Below, in pieces: positions 1 to 11,220 of a stretch of 64,000 nt of DNA (position 1 is the stretch's first letter; every line of letters starts with the position of its first letter). The DNA comes from Charina bottae (Eukaryota; Chordata; Lepidosauria; Squamata; Charinaidae): assembly GCA_023362775.1 (NCBI GenBank), contig JALMGJ010000151.1:1-64000 (forward strand), written 5' to 3'. The notes under the pieces are model-generated. The model searched no databases. It was not told the origin of the DNA and was given only the letters and a program-made list of their open reading frames with translations. The position numbers and the translations under genes were made by a program.

Positions 1-39
1 CTTAGAGGCACTTTTGGATGCTTGATTTGGGACGGCATA

Positions 40-56
40 ATTTTTGGCCCAAAAAT
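40..56. repeat. A/T-rich dyad, once per monomer
   Basis: ATTTTTGG (40-47) and CCAAAAAT (49-56) are perfect inverted repeats around a single C at 48. The right arm is at once repeated directly as CCAAAAAT at 57-64. Shown for the first monomer; it recurs at the same offset through most of the array. The 1-base C deletions near 32037, 35501, 37645 and 40614 remove one C from this centre. A spacer of one base is too short for a DNA hairpin loop without opening the stem, so protein binding or bent A-tract DNA is a more natural guess. Function is unknown. Confidence 0.8.
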
Positions 57-63
57 CCAAAAA

Positions 64-85
64 TTCCTGACCGCGGAGTCAGGAA
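64..85. repeat. GC-centred 8-bp dyad with 6-base loop, once per monomer
   Basis: TTCCTGAC (64-71) and GTCAGGAA (78-85) form a perfect inverted repeat flanking CGCGGA, whose middle includes a CCGCGG palindrome. It recurs at the same offset in nearly all monomers. Recurrent variants hit the loop (CCACGG, CCGTGG, CCGAGG, CCGCAG) and the right arm (GTAAGG, GTTAGG, GACAGG, ATCAGG). Dyad symmetries are known in several centromere satellites that lack CENP-B boxes, where cruciform formation has been proposed; applying that here is inference. Confidence 0.8.
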
Positions 86-3000
86 AACCTCCCGGGATGG
101 GCCGGACGGAATCAGGTCAAATTGAAAAACGAAGTCTGCCATGAGATTCGGGGTTGAATTTAAGGCTTAGAGGCACTTTTGGATGCTTGATTTGGGACGG
201 CATAATTTTTGGCCCAAAAATCCAAAAATTCCTGACCGCGGAGTCAGGAAAACCTCCCGGGATGGGCCGGACGGAATCAGGTCAAATTGAAAAACGAAGT
301 CCGCCATGAGATTCGGGGTTGAATTTAAGGCTTAGAGGCACTTTTGGATGCTTGATTTGGGACGGCATAATTTTTGGCCCAAAAATCCAAAAATTCCTGA
401 CCGCGGAGTCAGGAAATCCTACCAGGATGGGCCGGACGGAATCAGGTCAAATTGAAAAACGAAGTCCGCCATGAGATTCGGGGTTGAATTTAAGGCTTAG
501 AGGCACTTTTGGATGCTTGATTTGGGACGGCAAAATTTTTGGCCCAAAAATCCAAAAATTCCTGACCGCGGAGTCAGGAAAACCTCCCGGGATGGGCCGG
601 ACGGAATCAGGTCAAATTGAAAAACGAAGTCCGCCATGAGATTCGGGGTTGAATTTAAGGCTTAGAGGCACTTTTGGATGCTTGATTTGGGACGGCAAAA
701 TTTTTGGCCCAAAAATCCAAAAATTCCTGACCGCGGAGTCAGGAAAACCTCCCGGGATGGGCCGGACGGAATCTGGTCAAATAGAAAAACGAAGTCCGCC
801 ATGAGATTCGGGGTTGAATTTAAGGCTTAGAGGCACTTTTGGATGCTTGATTTGGGACGGCAAAATTTTTGGCCCAAAAATCCAAAAATTCCTGACCGCG
901 GAGTCAGGAAAACCTCCCGGGATGGGCCGGACGGAATCAGGTCAAATTGAAAAACTAAGTCCGCCATGAGATTCGGGGTTGAATTTAAGGCTTAGAGGCA
1001 CTTTTGGATGCTTGATTTGGGACGGCATAATTTTTGGCCTAAAAATCCAAAAATTCCTGACCGCGGAGTCAGGAAAACCTCCCGGGATGGGCCGGACGGA
1101 ATCAGGTCAAATTGAAAAACGAAGTCCGCCATGAGATTCGGGGTTGAATTTAAGGCTTAGAGGCACTTTTGGATGCTTGATTTGGGACGGCATAATTTTT
1201 GGCCCAAAAATCCAAAAATTCCTGACCGCGGAGTCAGGAAAACCTCCTGGGATGGGCCGGACGGAATCAGGTCAAATTGAAAAACGAAGTCCGCCATGAG
1301 ATTCGGGGTTGAATTTAAGGCTTAGAGTTACTTTTGGATGCTTGATTTGGGACGGCAAAATTTTTGGCCCAAAAATCCAAAAATTCCTGACCGCGGAGTC
1401 AGGAAAACCTCCCGGGATGGGCCGGACGGAATCAGGTCAAATTGAAAAACGAAGTCCGCCATGAGATTCGTGGTTGAATTTAAGGCTTAGAGGCACTTTT
1501 GGATGCTTGATTTGGGACGGCATAATTTTTGGCCCAAAAATCCAAAAATTCCTGACCGCGGAGTCAGGAAATCCTACCAGGATGGGCCGGACGGAATCAG
1601 GTCAAATTGAAAAACGAAGTCTGCCATGAGATTCGGGGTTGAATTTAAGGCTTAGAGGCACTTTTGGATGCTTGATTTGGGACGGCATAATTTTTGGCCC
1701 AAAAATCCAAAAATTCCTGACCGCGGAGTCAGGAAAACCTCCCGGGATGGGCCGGACGGAATCAGGTCAAATTGAAAAACGAAGTCCGCCATGAGATTCG
1801 GGGTTGAATTTAAGGCTTAGAGGCACTTTTGGATGCTTGATTTGGGACGGCAAAATTTTTGGCCCAAAAATCCAAAAATTCCTGACCGCGGAGTCAGGAA
1901 AACCTCCCGGGATGGGCCGGACGGAATCTGGTCAAATAGAAAAACGAAGTCCGCCATGAGATTCGGGGTTGAATTTAAGGCTTAGAGGCACTTTTGGATG
2001 CTTGATTTGGGACGGCAAAATTTTTGGCCCAAAAATCCAAAAATTCCTGACCGCGGAGTCAGGAAAACCTCCCGGGATGGGCCGGACGGAATCAGGTCAA
2101 ATTGAAAAACGAAGTCCGCCATGAGATTCGGGGTTGAATTTAAGGCTTAGAGGCACTTTTGGATGCTTGATTTGGGACGGCATAATTTTTGGCCTAAAAA
2201 TCCAAAAATTCCTGACCGCGGAGTCAGGAAAACCTCCCGGGATGGGCCGGACGGAATCAGGTCAAATTGAAAAACGAAGTCCGCCATGAGATTCGGGGTT
2301 GAATTTAAGGCTTAGAGGCACTTTTGGATGCTTGATTTGGGACGGCAAAATTTTTGGCCCAAAAATCCAAAAATTCCTGACCGCGGAGTCAGGAAAACCT
2401 CCCGGGATGGGCCGGACGGAATCAGGTCAAATTGAAAAACGAAGTCCGCCATGAGATTCGGGGTTGAATTTAAGGCTTAGAGGCACTTTTGGATGCTTGA
2501 TTTGGGACGGCATAATTTTTGGCCCAAAAATCCAAAAATTCCTGACCGCGGAGTCAGGAAATCCTACCAGGATGGGCCGGACGGAATCAGGTCAAATTGA
2601 AAAACGAAGTCCGCCATGAGATTCGGGGTTGAATTTAAGGCTTAGAGGCACTTTTGGATGCTTGATTTGGGACGGCAAAATTTTTGGCCCAAAAATCCAA
2701 ATATTCCTGACCGCGGAGTCAGGAAAACCTCCCTGGATGGGCCGGACGGAATCAGGTCAAATTGAAAAACGAAGTCCGCCATGAGATTCGGGGTTGAATT
2801 TAAGGCTTAGAGGCACTTTTGGATGCTTGATTTGGGACGGCAAAATTTTTGGCCCAAAAATCCAAAAATTCCTGACCGCGGAGTCAGGAAAACCTCCCGG
2901 GATGGGCCGGACGGAATCAGGTCAAATTGAAAAACTAAGTCCGCCATGAGATTCGGGGTTGAATTTAAGGCTTAGAGGCACTTTTGGATGCTTGATTTGG

Positions 3001-3300
3001 GACGGCATAATTTTTGGCCCAAAAATCCAAAAATTCCTGACCGCGGAGTCAGGAAAACCTCCCGGGATGGGCCGGACGGAATCAGGTCAAATTGAAAAAC
3101 GAAGTCCGCCATGAGATTCGGGGTTGAATTTAAGGCTTAGAGGCACTTTTGGATGCTTGATTTGGGACGGCATAATTTTTGGCCCAGAAATCCAAAAATT
3201 CCTGACCGCGGAGTCAGGAAATCCTACCGGGATGGGCCGGACGGAATCAGGTCAAATTGAAAAACGAAGTCCGCCATGAGATTCGGGGTTGAATTTAAGG

Positions 3301-4455
3301 CTTAGAGTTACTTTTGGATGCTTGATTTGGGACGGCAAAATTTTTGGCCCAAAAATCCAAAAATTCCTGACCGCGGAGTCAGGAAAACCTCCCGGGATGG
3401 GCCGGACGGAATCAGGTCAAATTGAAAAACGAAGTCCGCCATGAGATTCGTGGTTGAATTTAAGGCTTAGAGGCACTTTTGGATGCTTGATTTGGGACGG
3501 CATAATTTTTGGCCCAAAAATCCAAAAATTCCTGACCGCGGAGTCAGGAAATCCTACCAGGATGGGCCGGACGGAATCAGGTCAAATTGAAAAACGAAGT
3601 CTGCCATGAGATTCGGGGTTGAATTTAAGGCTTAGAGGCACTTTTGGATGCTTGATTTGGGACGGCATAATTTTTGGCCCAAAAATCCAAAAATTCCTGA
3701 CCGCGGAGTCAGGAAAACCTCCCGGGATGGGCCGGACGGAATCAGGTCAAATTGAAAAACGAAGTCCGCCATGAGATTCGGGGTTGAATTTAAGGCTTAG
3801 AGGCACTTTTGGATGCTTGATTTGGGACGGCAAAATTTTTGGCCCAAAAATCCAAAAATTCCTGACCGCGGAGTCAGGAAAAGCTCCCGGGATGGGCCGG
3901 ACGGAATCTGGTCAAATAGAAAAACGAAGTCCGCCATGAGATTCGGGGTTGAATTTAAGGCTTAGAGGCACTTTTGGATGCTTGATTTGGGACGGCAAAA
4001 TTTTTGGCCCAAAAATCCAAAAATTCCTGACCGCGGAGTCAGGAAAACCTCCCGGGATGGGCCGGACGGAATCAGGTCAAATTGAAAAACTAAGTCCGCC
4101 ATGAGATTCGGGGTTGAATTTAAGGCTTAGAGGCACTTTTGGATGCTTGATTTGGGACGGCATAATTTTTGGCCTAAAAATCCAAAAATTCCTGACCGCG
4201 GAGTCAGGAAAACCTCCCGGGATGGGCCGGACGGAATCAGGTCAAATTGAAAAACGAAGTCCGCCATGAGATTCGGGGTTGAATTTAAGGCTTAGAGGCA
4301 CTTTTGGATGCTTGATTTGGGACGGCATAATTTTTGGCCCAAAAATCCAAAAATTCCTGACCGCGGAGTCAGGAAATCCTACCGGGATGGGCCGGACGGA
4401 ATCAGGTCAAATTGAAAAACGAAGTCCGCCATGAGATTCGGGGTTGAATTTAAGG
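3301..4455 (+). repeat. Heptamer HOR, 1155 bp, copy 1
   Basis: Seven 165-bp monomers in fixed order: AGAGTTAC/TTCGTGG (3301), ATCCTACCAGG with GTCTGCC (3466), near-consensus with T38 (3631), AAGCTCCC with ATCTGGTCAAATAG (3796), AACTAAGT (3961), GGCCTAAAA (4126), and ATCCTACCGGG (4291). The same order follows at once in copy 2, including the rare AAGCTCCC substitution, so these are a true higher-order unit. Confidence 0.85.
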
Positions 4456-5610
4456 CTTAGAGTTACTTTTGGATGCTTGATTTGGGACGGCAAAATTTTT
4501 GGCCCAAAAATCCAAAAATTCCTGACCGCGGAGTCAGGAAAACCTCCCGGGATGGGCCGGACGGAATCAGGTCAAATTGAAAAACGAAGTCCGCCATGAG
4601 ATTCGTGGTTGAATTTAAGGCTTAGAGGCACTTTTGGATGCTTGATTTGGGACGGCATAATTTTTGGCCCAAAAATCCAAAAATTCCTGACCGCGGAGTC
4701 AGGAAATCCTACCAGGATGGGCCGGACGGAATCAGGTCAAATTGAAAAACGAAGTCTGCCATGAGATTCGGGGTTGAATTTAAGGCTTAGAGGCACTTTT
4801 GGATGCTTGATTTGGGACGGCATAATTTTTGGGCCAAAAATCCAAAAATTCCTGACCGCGGAGTCAGGAAAACCTCCCGGGATGGGCCGGACGGAATCAG
4901 GTCAAATTGAAAAACGAAGTCCGCCATGAGATTCGGGGTTGAATTTAAGGCTTAGAGGCACTTTTGGATGCTTGATTTCGGACGGCAAAATTTTTGGCCC
5001 AAAAATCCAAAAATTCCTGACCGCGGAGTCAGGAAAAGCTCCCGGGATGGGCCGGACGGAATCTGGTCAAATAGAAAAACGAAGTCCGCCATGAGATTCG
5101 GGGTTGAATTTAAGGCTTAGAGGCACTTTTGGATGCTTGATTTGGGACGGCAAAATTTTTGGCCCAAAAATCCAAAAATTCCTGACCGCGGAGTCAGGAA
5201 AACCTCCCGGGATGGGCCGGACGGAATCAGGTCAAATTGAAAAACTAAGACCGCCATGAGATTCGGGGTTGAATTTAAGGCTTAGAGGCACTTTTGGATG
5301 CTTGATTTGGGACGGCATAATTTTTGGCCTAAAAATCCAAAAATTCCTGACCGCGGAGTCAGGAAAACCTCCCGGGATGGGCCGGACGGAATCAGGTCAA
5401 ATTGAAAAACGAAGTCCGCCATGAGATTCGGGGTTGAATTTAAGGCTTAGAGGCACTTTTGGATGCTTGATTTGGGACGGCATAATTTTTGGCCCAAAAA
5501 TCCAAAAATTCCTGACCGCGGAGTCAGGAAAACCTCCTGGGATGGGCCGGACGGAATCAGGTCAAATTGAAAAACGAAGTCCGCCATGAGATTCGGGGTT
5601 GAATTTAAGG
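4456..5610 (+). repeat. Heptamer HOR, 1155 bp, copy 2
   Basis: Same seven monomer types and order as 3301-4455. Private differences are GGGCC for GGCCC in 4786, TTTCGG for TTTGGG in 4951, AACTAAGA in 5116, and a CCTGGG rather than ATCCTACCGGG seventh unit at 5446. The next AGAGTTAC unit begins a third, soon-diverging copy at 5611. Confidence 0.85.
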
Positions 5611-8600
5611 CTTAGAGTTACTTTTGGATGCTTGATTTGGGACGGCAAAATTTTTGGCCCAAAAATCCAAAAATTCCTGACCGCGGAGTCAGGAAAACCT
5701 CCCGGGATGGGCCGGACGGAATCAGGTCAAATTGAAAAACGAAGTCCGCCATGAGATTCGTGGTTGAATTTAAGGCTTAGAGGCACTTTTGGATGCTTGA
5801 TTTGGGACGGCATAATTTTTGGCCCAAAAATCCAAAAATTCCTGACCGCGGAGTCAGGAAATCCTACCAGGATGGGCCGGACGGAATCAGGTCAAATTGA
5901 AAAACGAAGTCTGCCATGAGATTCGGGGTTGAATTTAAGGCTTAGAGGCACTTTTGGATGCTTGATTTGGGACGGCATAATTTTTGGCCCAAAAATCCAA
6001 AAATTCCTGACCGCGGAGTCAGGAAAACCTCCCGGGATGGGCCGGACGGAATCAGGTCAAATTGAAAAACGAAGTCCGCCATGAGATTCGGGGTTGAATT
6101 TAAGGCTTAGAGGCACTTTTGGATGCTTGATTTGGGACGGCAAAATTTTTGGCCCAAAAATCCAAAAATTCCTGACCGCGGAGTCAGGAAAACCTCCCGG
6201 GATGGGCCGGACGGAATCAGGTCAAATTGAAAAACGAAGTCCGCCATGAGATTCGGGGTTGAATTTAAGGCTTAGAGGCACTTTTGGATGCTTGATTTGG
6301 GACGGCATAATTTTTGGCCCAAAAATCCAAAAATTCCTGACCGCGGAGTCAGGAAATCCTACCAGGATGGGCCGGACGGAATCAGGTCAAATTGAAAAAC
6401 GAAGTCTGCCATGAGATTCGGGGTTGAATTTAAGGCTTAGAGGCACTTTTGGATGCTTGATTTGGGACGGCAAAATTTTTGGCCCAAAAATCCAAATATT
6501 CCTGACCGCGGAGTCAGGAAAACCTCCCTGGATGGGCCGGACGGAATCAGGTCAAATTGAAAAACGAAGTCCGCCATGAGATTCGGGGTTGAATTTAAGG
6601 CTTAGAGGCACTTTTGGATGCTTGATTTGGGACGGCAAAATTTTTGGCCCAAAAATCCAAAAATTCCTGACCGCGGAGTCAGGAAAACCTCCCGGGATGG
6701 GCCGGACGGAATCTGGTCAAATAGAAAAACGAAGTCCGCCATGAGATTCGGGGTTGAATTTAAGGCTTAGAGGCACTTTTGGATGCTTGATTTGGGACGG
6801 CAAAATTTTTGGCCCAAAAATCCAAAAATTCCTGACCGCGGAGTCAGGAAAACCTCCCGGGATGGGCCGGACGGAATCAGGTCAAATTGAAAAACTAAGT
6901 CCGCCATGAGATTCGGGGTTGAATTTAAGGCTTAGAGGCACTTTTGGATGCTTGATTTGGGACGGCATAATTTTTGGCCCAAAAATCCAAAAATTCCTGA
7001 CCGCGGAGTCAGGAAAACCTCCTGGGATGGGCCGGACGGAATCAGGTCAAATTGAAAAACGAAGTCCGCCATGAGATTCGGGGTTGAATTTAAGGCTTAG
7101 AGTTACTTTTGGATGCTTGATTTGGGACGGCAAAATTTTTGGCCCAAAAATCCAAAAATTCCTGACCGCGGAGTCAGGAAAACCTCCCGGGATGGGCCGG
7201 ACGGAATCAGGTCAAATTGAAAAACGAAGTCCGCCATGAGATTCGTGGTTGAATTTAAGGCTTAGAGGCACTTTTGGATGCTTGATTTGGGACGGCAAAA
7301 TTTTTGGCCCAAAAATCCAAAAATTCCTGACCGCGGAGTCAGGAAAACCTCCCGGGATGGGCCGGACGGAATCAGGTCAAATTGAAAAACGAAGTCCGCC
7401 ATGAGATTCGGGGTTGAATTTAAGGCTTAGAGGCACTTTTGGATGCTTGATTTGGGACGGCATAATTTTTGGCCCAAAAATCCAAAAATTCCTGACCGCG
7501 GAGTCAGGAAAACCTCCCGGGATGGGACGGACGGAATCAGGTCAAATTGAAAAACGAAGTCCGCCATGAGATTCGTGGTTGAATTTAAGGCTTAGAGGCA
7601 CTTTTGGATGCTTGATTTGGGACGGCAAAATTTTTGGCCCAAAAATCCAAAAATTCCTGACCGCGGAGTCAGGAAAACCTCCTGGGATGGGCCGGACGGA
7701 ATCAGGTCAAATTGAAAAACGAAGTCCGCCATGAGATTCGGCGTTGAATTTAAGGCTTAGAGGCACTTTTGGATGCTTGATTTGGGACGGCATAATTTTT
7801 GGCCCAAAAATCCAAAAATTCCTGACCGCGGAGTCAGGAAAACCTCCCGGGATGGGCCGGACGGAATCAGGTCAAATTGAAAAACGAAGTCCGCCATGAG
7901 ATTCGGGGTTGAATTTAAGGCTTAGAGGCACTTTTGGATGCTTGATTTGGGACGGCAAAATTTTTGGCCCAAAAATCCAAAAATTCCTGACCGCGGAGTC
8001 AGGAAATCCTACCAGGATGGGCCGGACGGAATCAGGTCAAATTGAAAAACGAAGTCCGCCATGAGATTCGGGGTTGAATTTAAGGCTTAGAGGCACTTTT
8101 GGATGCTTGATTTGGGACGGCAAAATTTTTGGCCCAAAAATCCAAAAATTCCTGACCGCGGAGTCAGGAAAACCTCCCGGGATGGGCCGGACGGAATCTG
8201 GTCAAATAGAAAAACGAAGTCCGCCATGAGATTCGGGGTTGAATTTAAGGCTTAGAGGCACTTTTGGATGCTTGATTTGGGACGGCAAAATTTTTGGCCC
8301 AAAAATCCAAAAATTCCTGACCGCGGAGTCAGGAAAACCTCCCGGGATGGGCCGGACGGAATCAGGTCAAATTGAAAAACTAAGTCCGCCATGAGATTCG
8401 GGGTTGAATTTAAGGCTTAGAGGCACTTTTGGATGCTTGATTTGGGACGGCATAATTTTTGGCCCAAAAATCCAAAAATTCCTGACCGCGGAGTCAGGAA
8501 AACCTCCCGGGATGGGCCGGACGGAATCAGGTCAAATTGAAAAACTAAGTCCGCCATGAGATTCGGGGTTGAATTTAAGGCTTAGAGGCACTTTTGGATG

Positions 8601-11220
8601 CTTGATTTGGGACGGCAAAATTTTTGGCCCAAAAATCCAAAAATTCCTGACCGCAGAGTCAGGAAAAACTCCCGGAATGGGCCGGACGGAATCAGGTCAA
8701 ATTGAAAAACGAAGTCCGCCATGAGATTCGGGGTTGAATTTAAGGCTTAGAGGCACTTTTGGATGCTTGATTTGGGACGGCATAATTTTTGGCCCAAAAA
8801 TCCAAAAATTCCTGACCGCGGAGTCAGGAAATCCTACCAGGATGGGCCGGACGGAATCAGGTCAAATTGAAAAACGAAGTCTGCCATGAGATTCGGGGTT
8901 GAATTTAAGGCTTAGAGGCACTTTTGGATGCTTGATTTGGGACGGCATAATTTTTGGCCCAAAAATCCAAAAATTCCTGACCGCGGAGTCAGGAAAACCT
9001 CCCGGGATGGGCCGGACGGAATCAGGTCAAATTGAAAAACGAAGTCCGCCATGAGATTCGGGGTTGAATTTAAGGCTTAGAGGCACTTTTGGATGCTTGA
9101 TTTGGGATGGCAAAATTTTTGGCCCAAAAATCCAAAAATTCCTGACCGCGGAGTCAGGAAAACCTCCCGGGATGGGCCGGACGGAATCAGGTCAAATTGA
9201 AAAACGAAGTCCGCCATGAGATTCGGGGTTGAATTTAAGGCTTAGAGGCACTTTTGGATGCTTGATTTGGGACGGCATAATTTTTGGCCCAAAAATCCAA
9301 AAATTCCTGACCGCGGAGTCAGGAAATCCTACCAGGATGGGCCGGACGGAATCAGGTCAAATTGAAAAACGAAGTCCGCCATGAGATTCGGGGTTGAATT
9401 TAAGGCTTAGAGGCACTTTTGGATGCTTGATTTGGGACGGCAAAATTTTTGGCCCAAAAATCCAAAAATTCCTGACCGCGGAGTCAGGAAAACCTCCCGG
9501 GATGGGCCGGACGGAATCTGGTCAAATAGAAAAACGAAGTCCGCCATGAGATTCGGGGTTGAATTTAAGGCTTAGAGGCACTTTTGGATGCTTGATTTGG
9601 GACGGCAAAATTTTTGGCCCAAAAATCCAAAAATTCCTGACCGCGGAGTCAGGAAAACCTCCCGGGATGGGCCGGACGTAATCAGGTCAAATTGAAAAAC
9701 TAAGTCCGCCATGAGATTCGGGGTTGAATTTAAGGCTTAGAGGCACTTTTGGATGCTTGATTTGGGACGGCATAATTTTTGGCCTAAAAATCCAAAAATT
9801 CCTGACCGCGGAGTCAGGAAAACCTCCCGGGATGGGCCGGACGGAATCAGGTCAAATTGAAAAACGAAGTCCGCCATGAGATTCGGGGTTGAATTTAAGG
9901 CTTAGAGGCACTTTTGGATGCTTGATTTGGGACGGCATAATTTTTGGCCCAAAAATCCAAAAATTCCTGACCGCGGAGTCAGGAAAACCTCCTGGGATGG
10001 GCCGGACGGAATCAGGTCAAATTGAAAAACGAAGTCCGCCATGAGATTCGGGGTTGAATTTAAGGCTTAGAGTTACTTTTGGATGCTTGATTTGGGACGG
10101 CAAAATTTTTGGCCCAAAAATCCAAAAATTCCTGACCGCGGAGTCAGGAAAACCTCCCGGGATGGGCCGGACGGAATCAGGTCAAATTGAAAAACGAAGT
10201 CCGCCATGAGATTCGTGGTTGAATTTAAGGCTTAGAGGCACTTTTGGATGCTTGATTTGGGACGGCATAATTTTTGGCCCAAAAATCCAAAAATTCCTGA
10301 CCGCGGAGTCAGGAAATCCTACCAGGATGGGCCGGACGGAATCAGGTCAAATTGAAAAACGAAGTCTGCCATGAGATTCGGGGTTGAATTTAAGGCTTAG
10401 AGGCACTTTTGGATGCTTGATTTGGGACGGCATAATTTTTGGGCCAAAAATCCAAAAATTCCTGACCGCGGAGTCAGGAAAACCTCCCGGGATGGGCCGG
10501 ACGGAATCAGGTCAAATTGAAAAACGAAGTCCGCCATGAGATTCGGGGTTGAATTTAAGGCTTAGAGGCACTTTTGGATGCTTGATTTGGGACGGCAAAA
10601 TTTTTGGCCCAAAAATCCAAAAATTCCTGACCGCGGAGTCAGGAAAACCTCCCGGGATGGGCCGGACGGAATCAGGTCAAATTGAAAAACGAAGTCCGCC
10701 ATGAGATTCGGGGTTGAATTTAAGGCTTAGAGGCACTTTTGGATGCTTGATTTGGGACGGCATAATTTTTGGCCCAAAAATCCAAAAATTCCTGACCGCG
10801 GAGTCAGGAAATCCTACCAGGATGGGCCGGACGGAATCAGGTCAAATTGAAAAACGAAGTCCGCCATGAGATTCGGGGTTGAATTTAAGGCTTAGAGGCA
10901 CTTTTGGATGCTTGATTTGGGACGGCAAAATTTTTGGCCCAAAAATCCAAATATTCCTGACCGCGGAGTCAGGAAAACCTCCCTGGATGGGCCGGACGGA
11001 ATCAGGTCAAATTGAAAAACGAAGTCCGCCATGAGATTCGGGGTTGAATTTAAGGCTTAGAGGCACTTTTGGATGCTTGATTTGGGACGGCAAAATTTTT
11101 GGCCCAAAAATCCAAAAATTCCTGACCGCGGAGTCAGGAAAACCTCCCGGGATGGGCCGGACGGAATCAGGTCAAATTGAAAAACGAAGTCCGCCATGAG
11201 ATTCGGGGTTGAATTTAAGG
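5611..11220 (+). repeat. Mosaic of heptamer-derived monomers
   Basis: Thirty-four 165-bp monomers using the same variant set as the heptamer but in shuffled order. The AGAGTTAC landmark appears at 5611, 7096 and 10066, separated by 9 and 18 monomers, so strict heptamer spacing is lost. A heptamer-like run is visible from 9241 to 10230 and continues into 10231. Private marks include GATGGGACGG (monomer 7426), TTCGGCGTT (7591), AAAAACTCCCGGAATGG (8581) and GGGATGGCAAAA (9076). No gene or unique sequence is present. Confidence 0.75.

Larger units (their letters stand above)
1..165 (+). repeat. Reference monomer (first full unit)
   Basis: This monomer is used as the coordinate frame for variants. 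From left to right it holds CTTAGAGGCA (1-10), a GACGGCATAA segment (31-40, where position 38 is A or T across the array), an A/T-rich dyad (40-56), a doubled CCAAAAAT (49-64), a GC-centred dyad (64-85), CCCGGG (91-96), the GGCCGGACGG segment (100-109), GAAGTCCGCC (131-140, here with T at 137) and GGGGTTGAATTTAAGG at the end. The length is exactly 55 codons, so any reading frame persists from unit to unit, but the normal unit carries stops. The phase chosen is arbitrary. Confidence 0.97.
1..3300 (+). repeat. Degenerate heptamer HOR region
   Basis: Twenty monomers. The series 331 (ATCCTACCAGG type), 496, 661 (ATCTGGTCAAATAG type), 826 (AACTAAGT type), 991 (GGCCTAAAA type), 1156 (CCTGGG type), 1321 (AGAGTTAC with TTCGTGG) returns to an ATCCTACCAGG unit at 1486, which is one 1155-bp heptamer. 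The order repeats through 2146, then is disrupted at 2311-3300 by monomers of other types, including a TATTCC/CCCTGG unit at 2641. No genes are present. Confidence 0.75.

Noticed and set aside
64..85. Rho-independent terminator from the TTCCTGAC/GTCAGGAA stem
   Set aside because: The stem is followed by AACCTCCCGG on one strand and by GAATTTTTGG on the other, so a short T run exists, but it occurs 388 times in gene-free DNA, which makes a bacterial terminator reading meaningless.
141..165. Possible CENP-B box in the TTCGGGGTTGAATT segment
   Set aside because: The mammalian box needs TTCG, then an A five bases on, then CGGG. Here the A is replaced by T and CGGG is missing at the required spacing. 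The opposite strand gives no match either.
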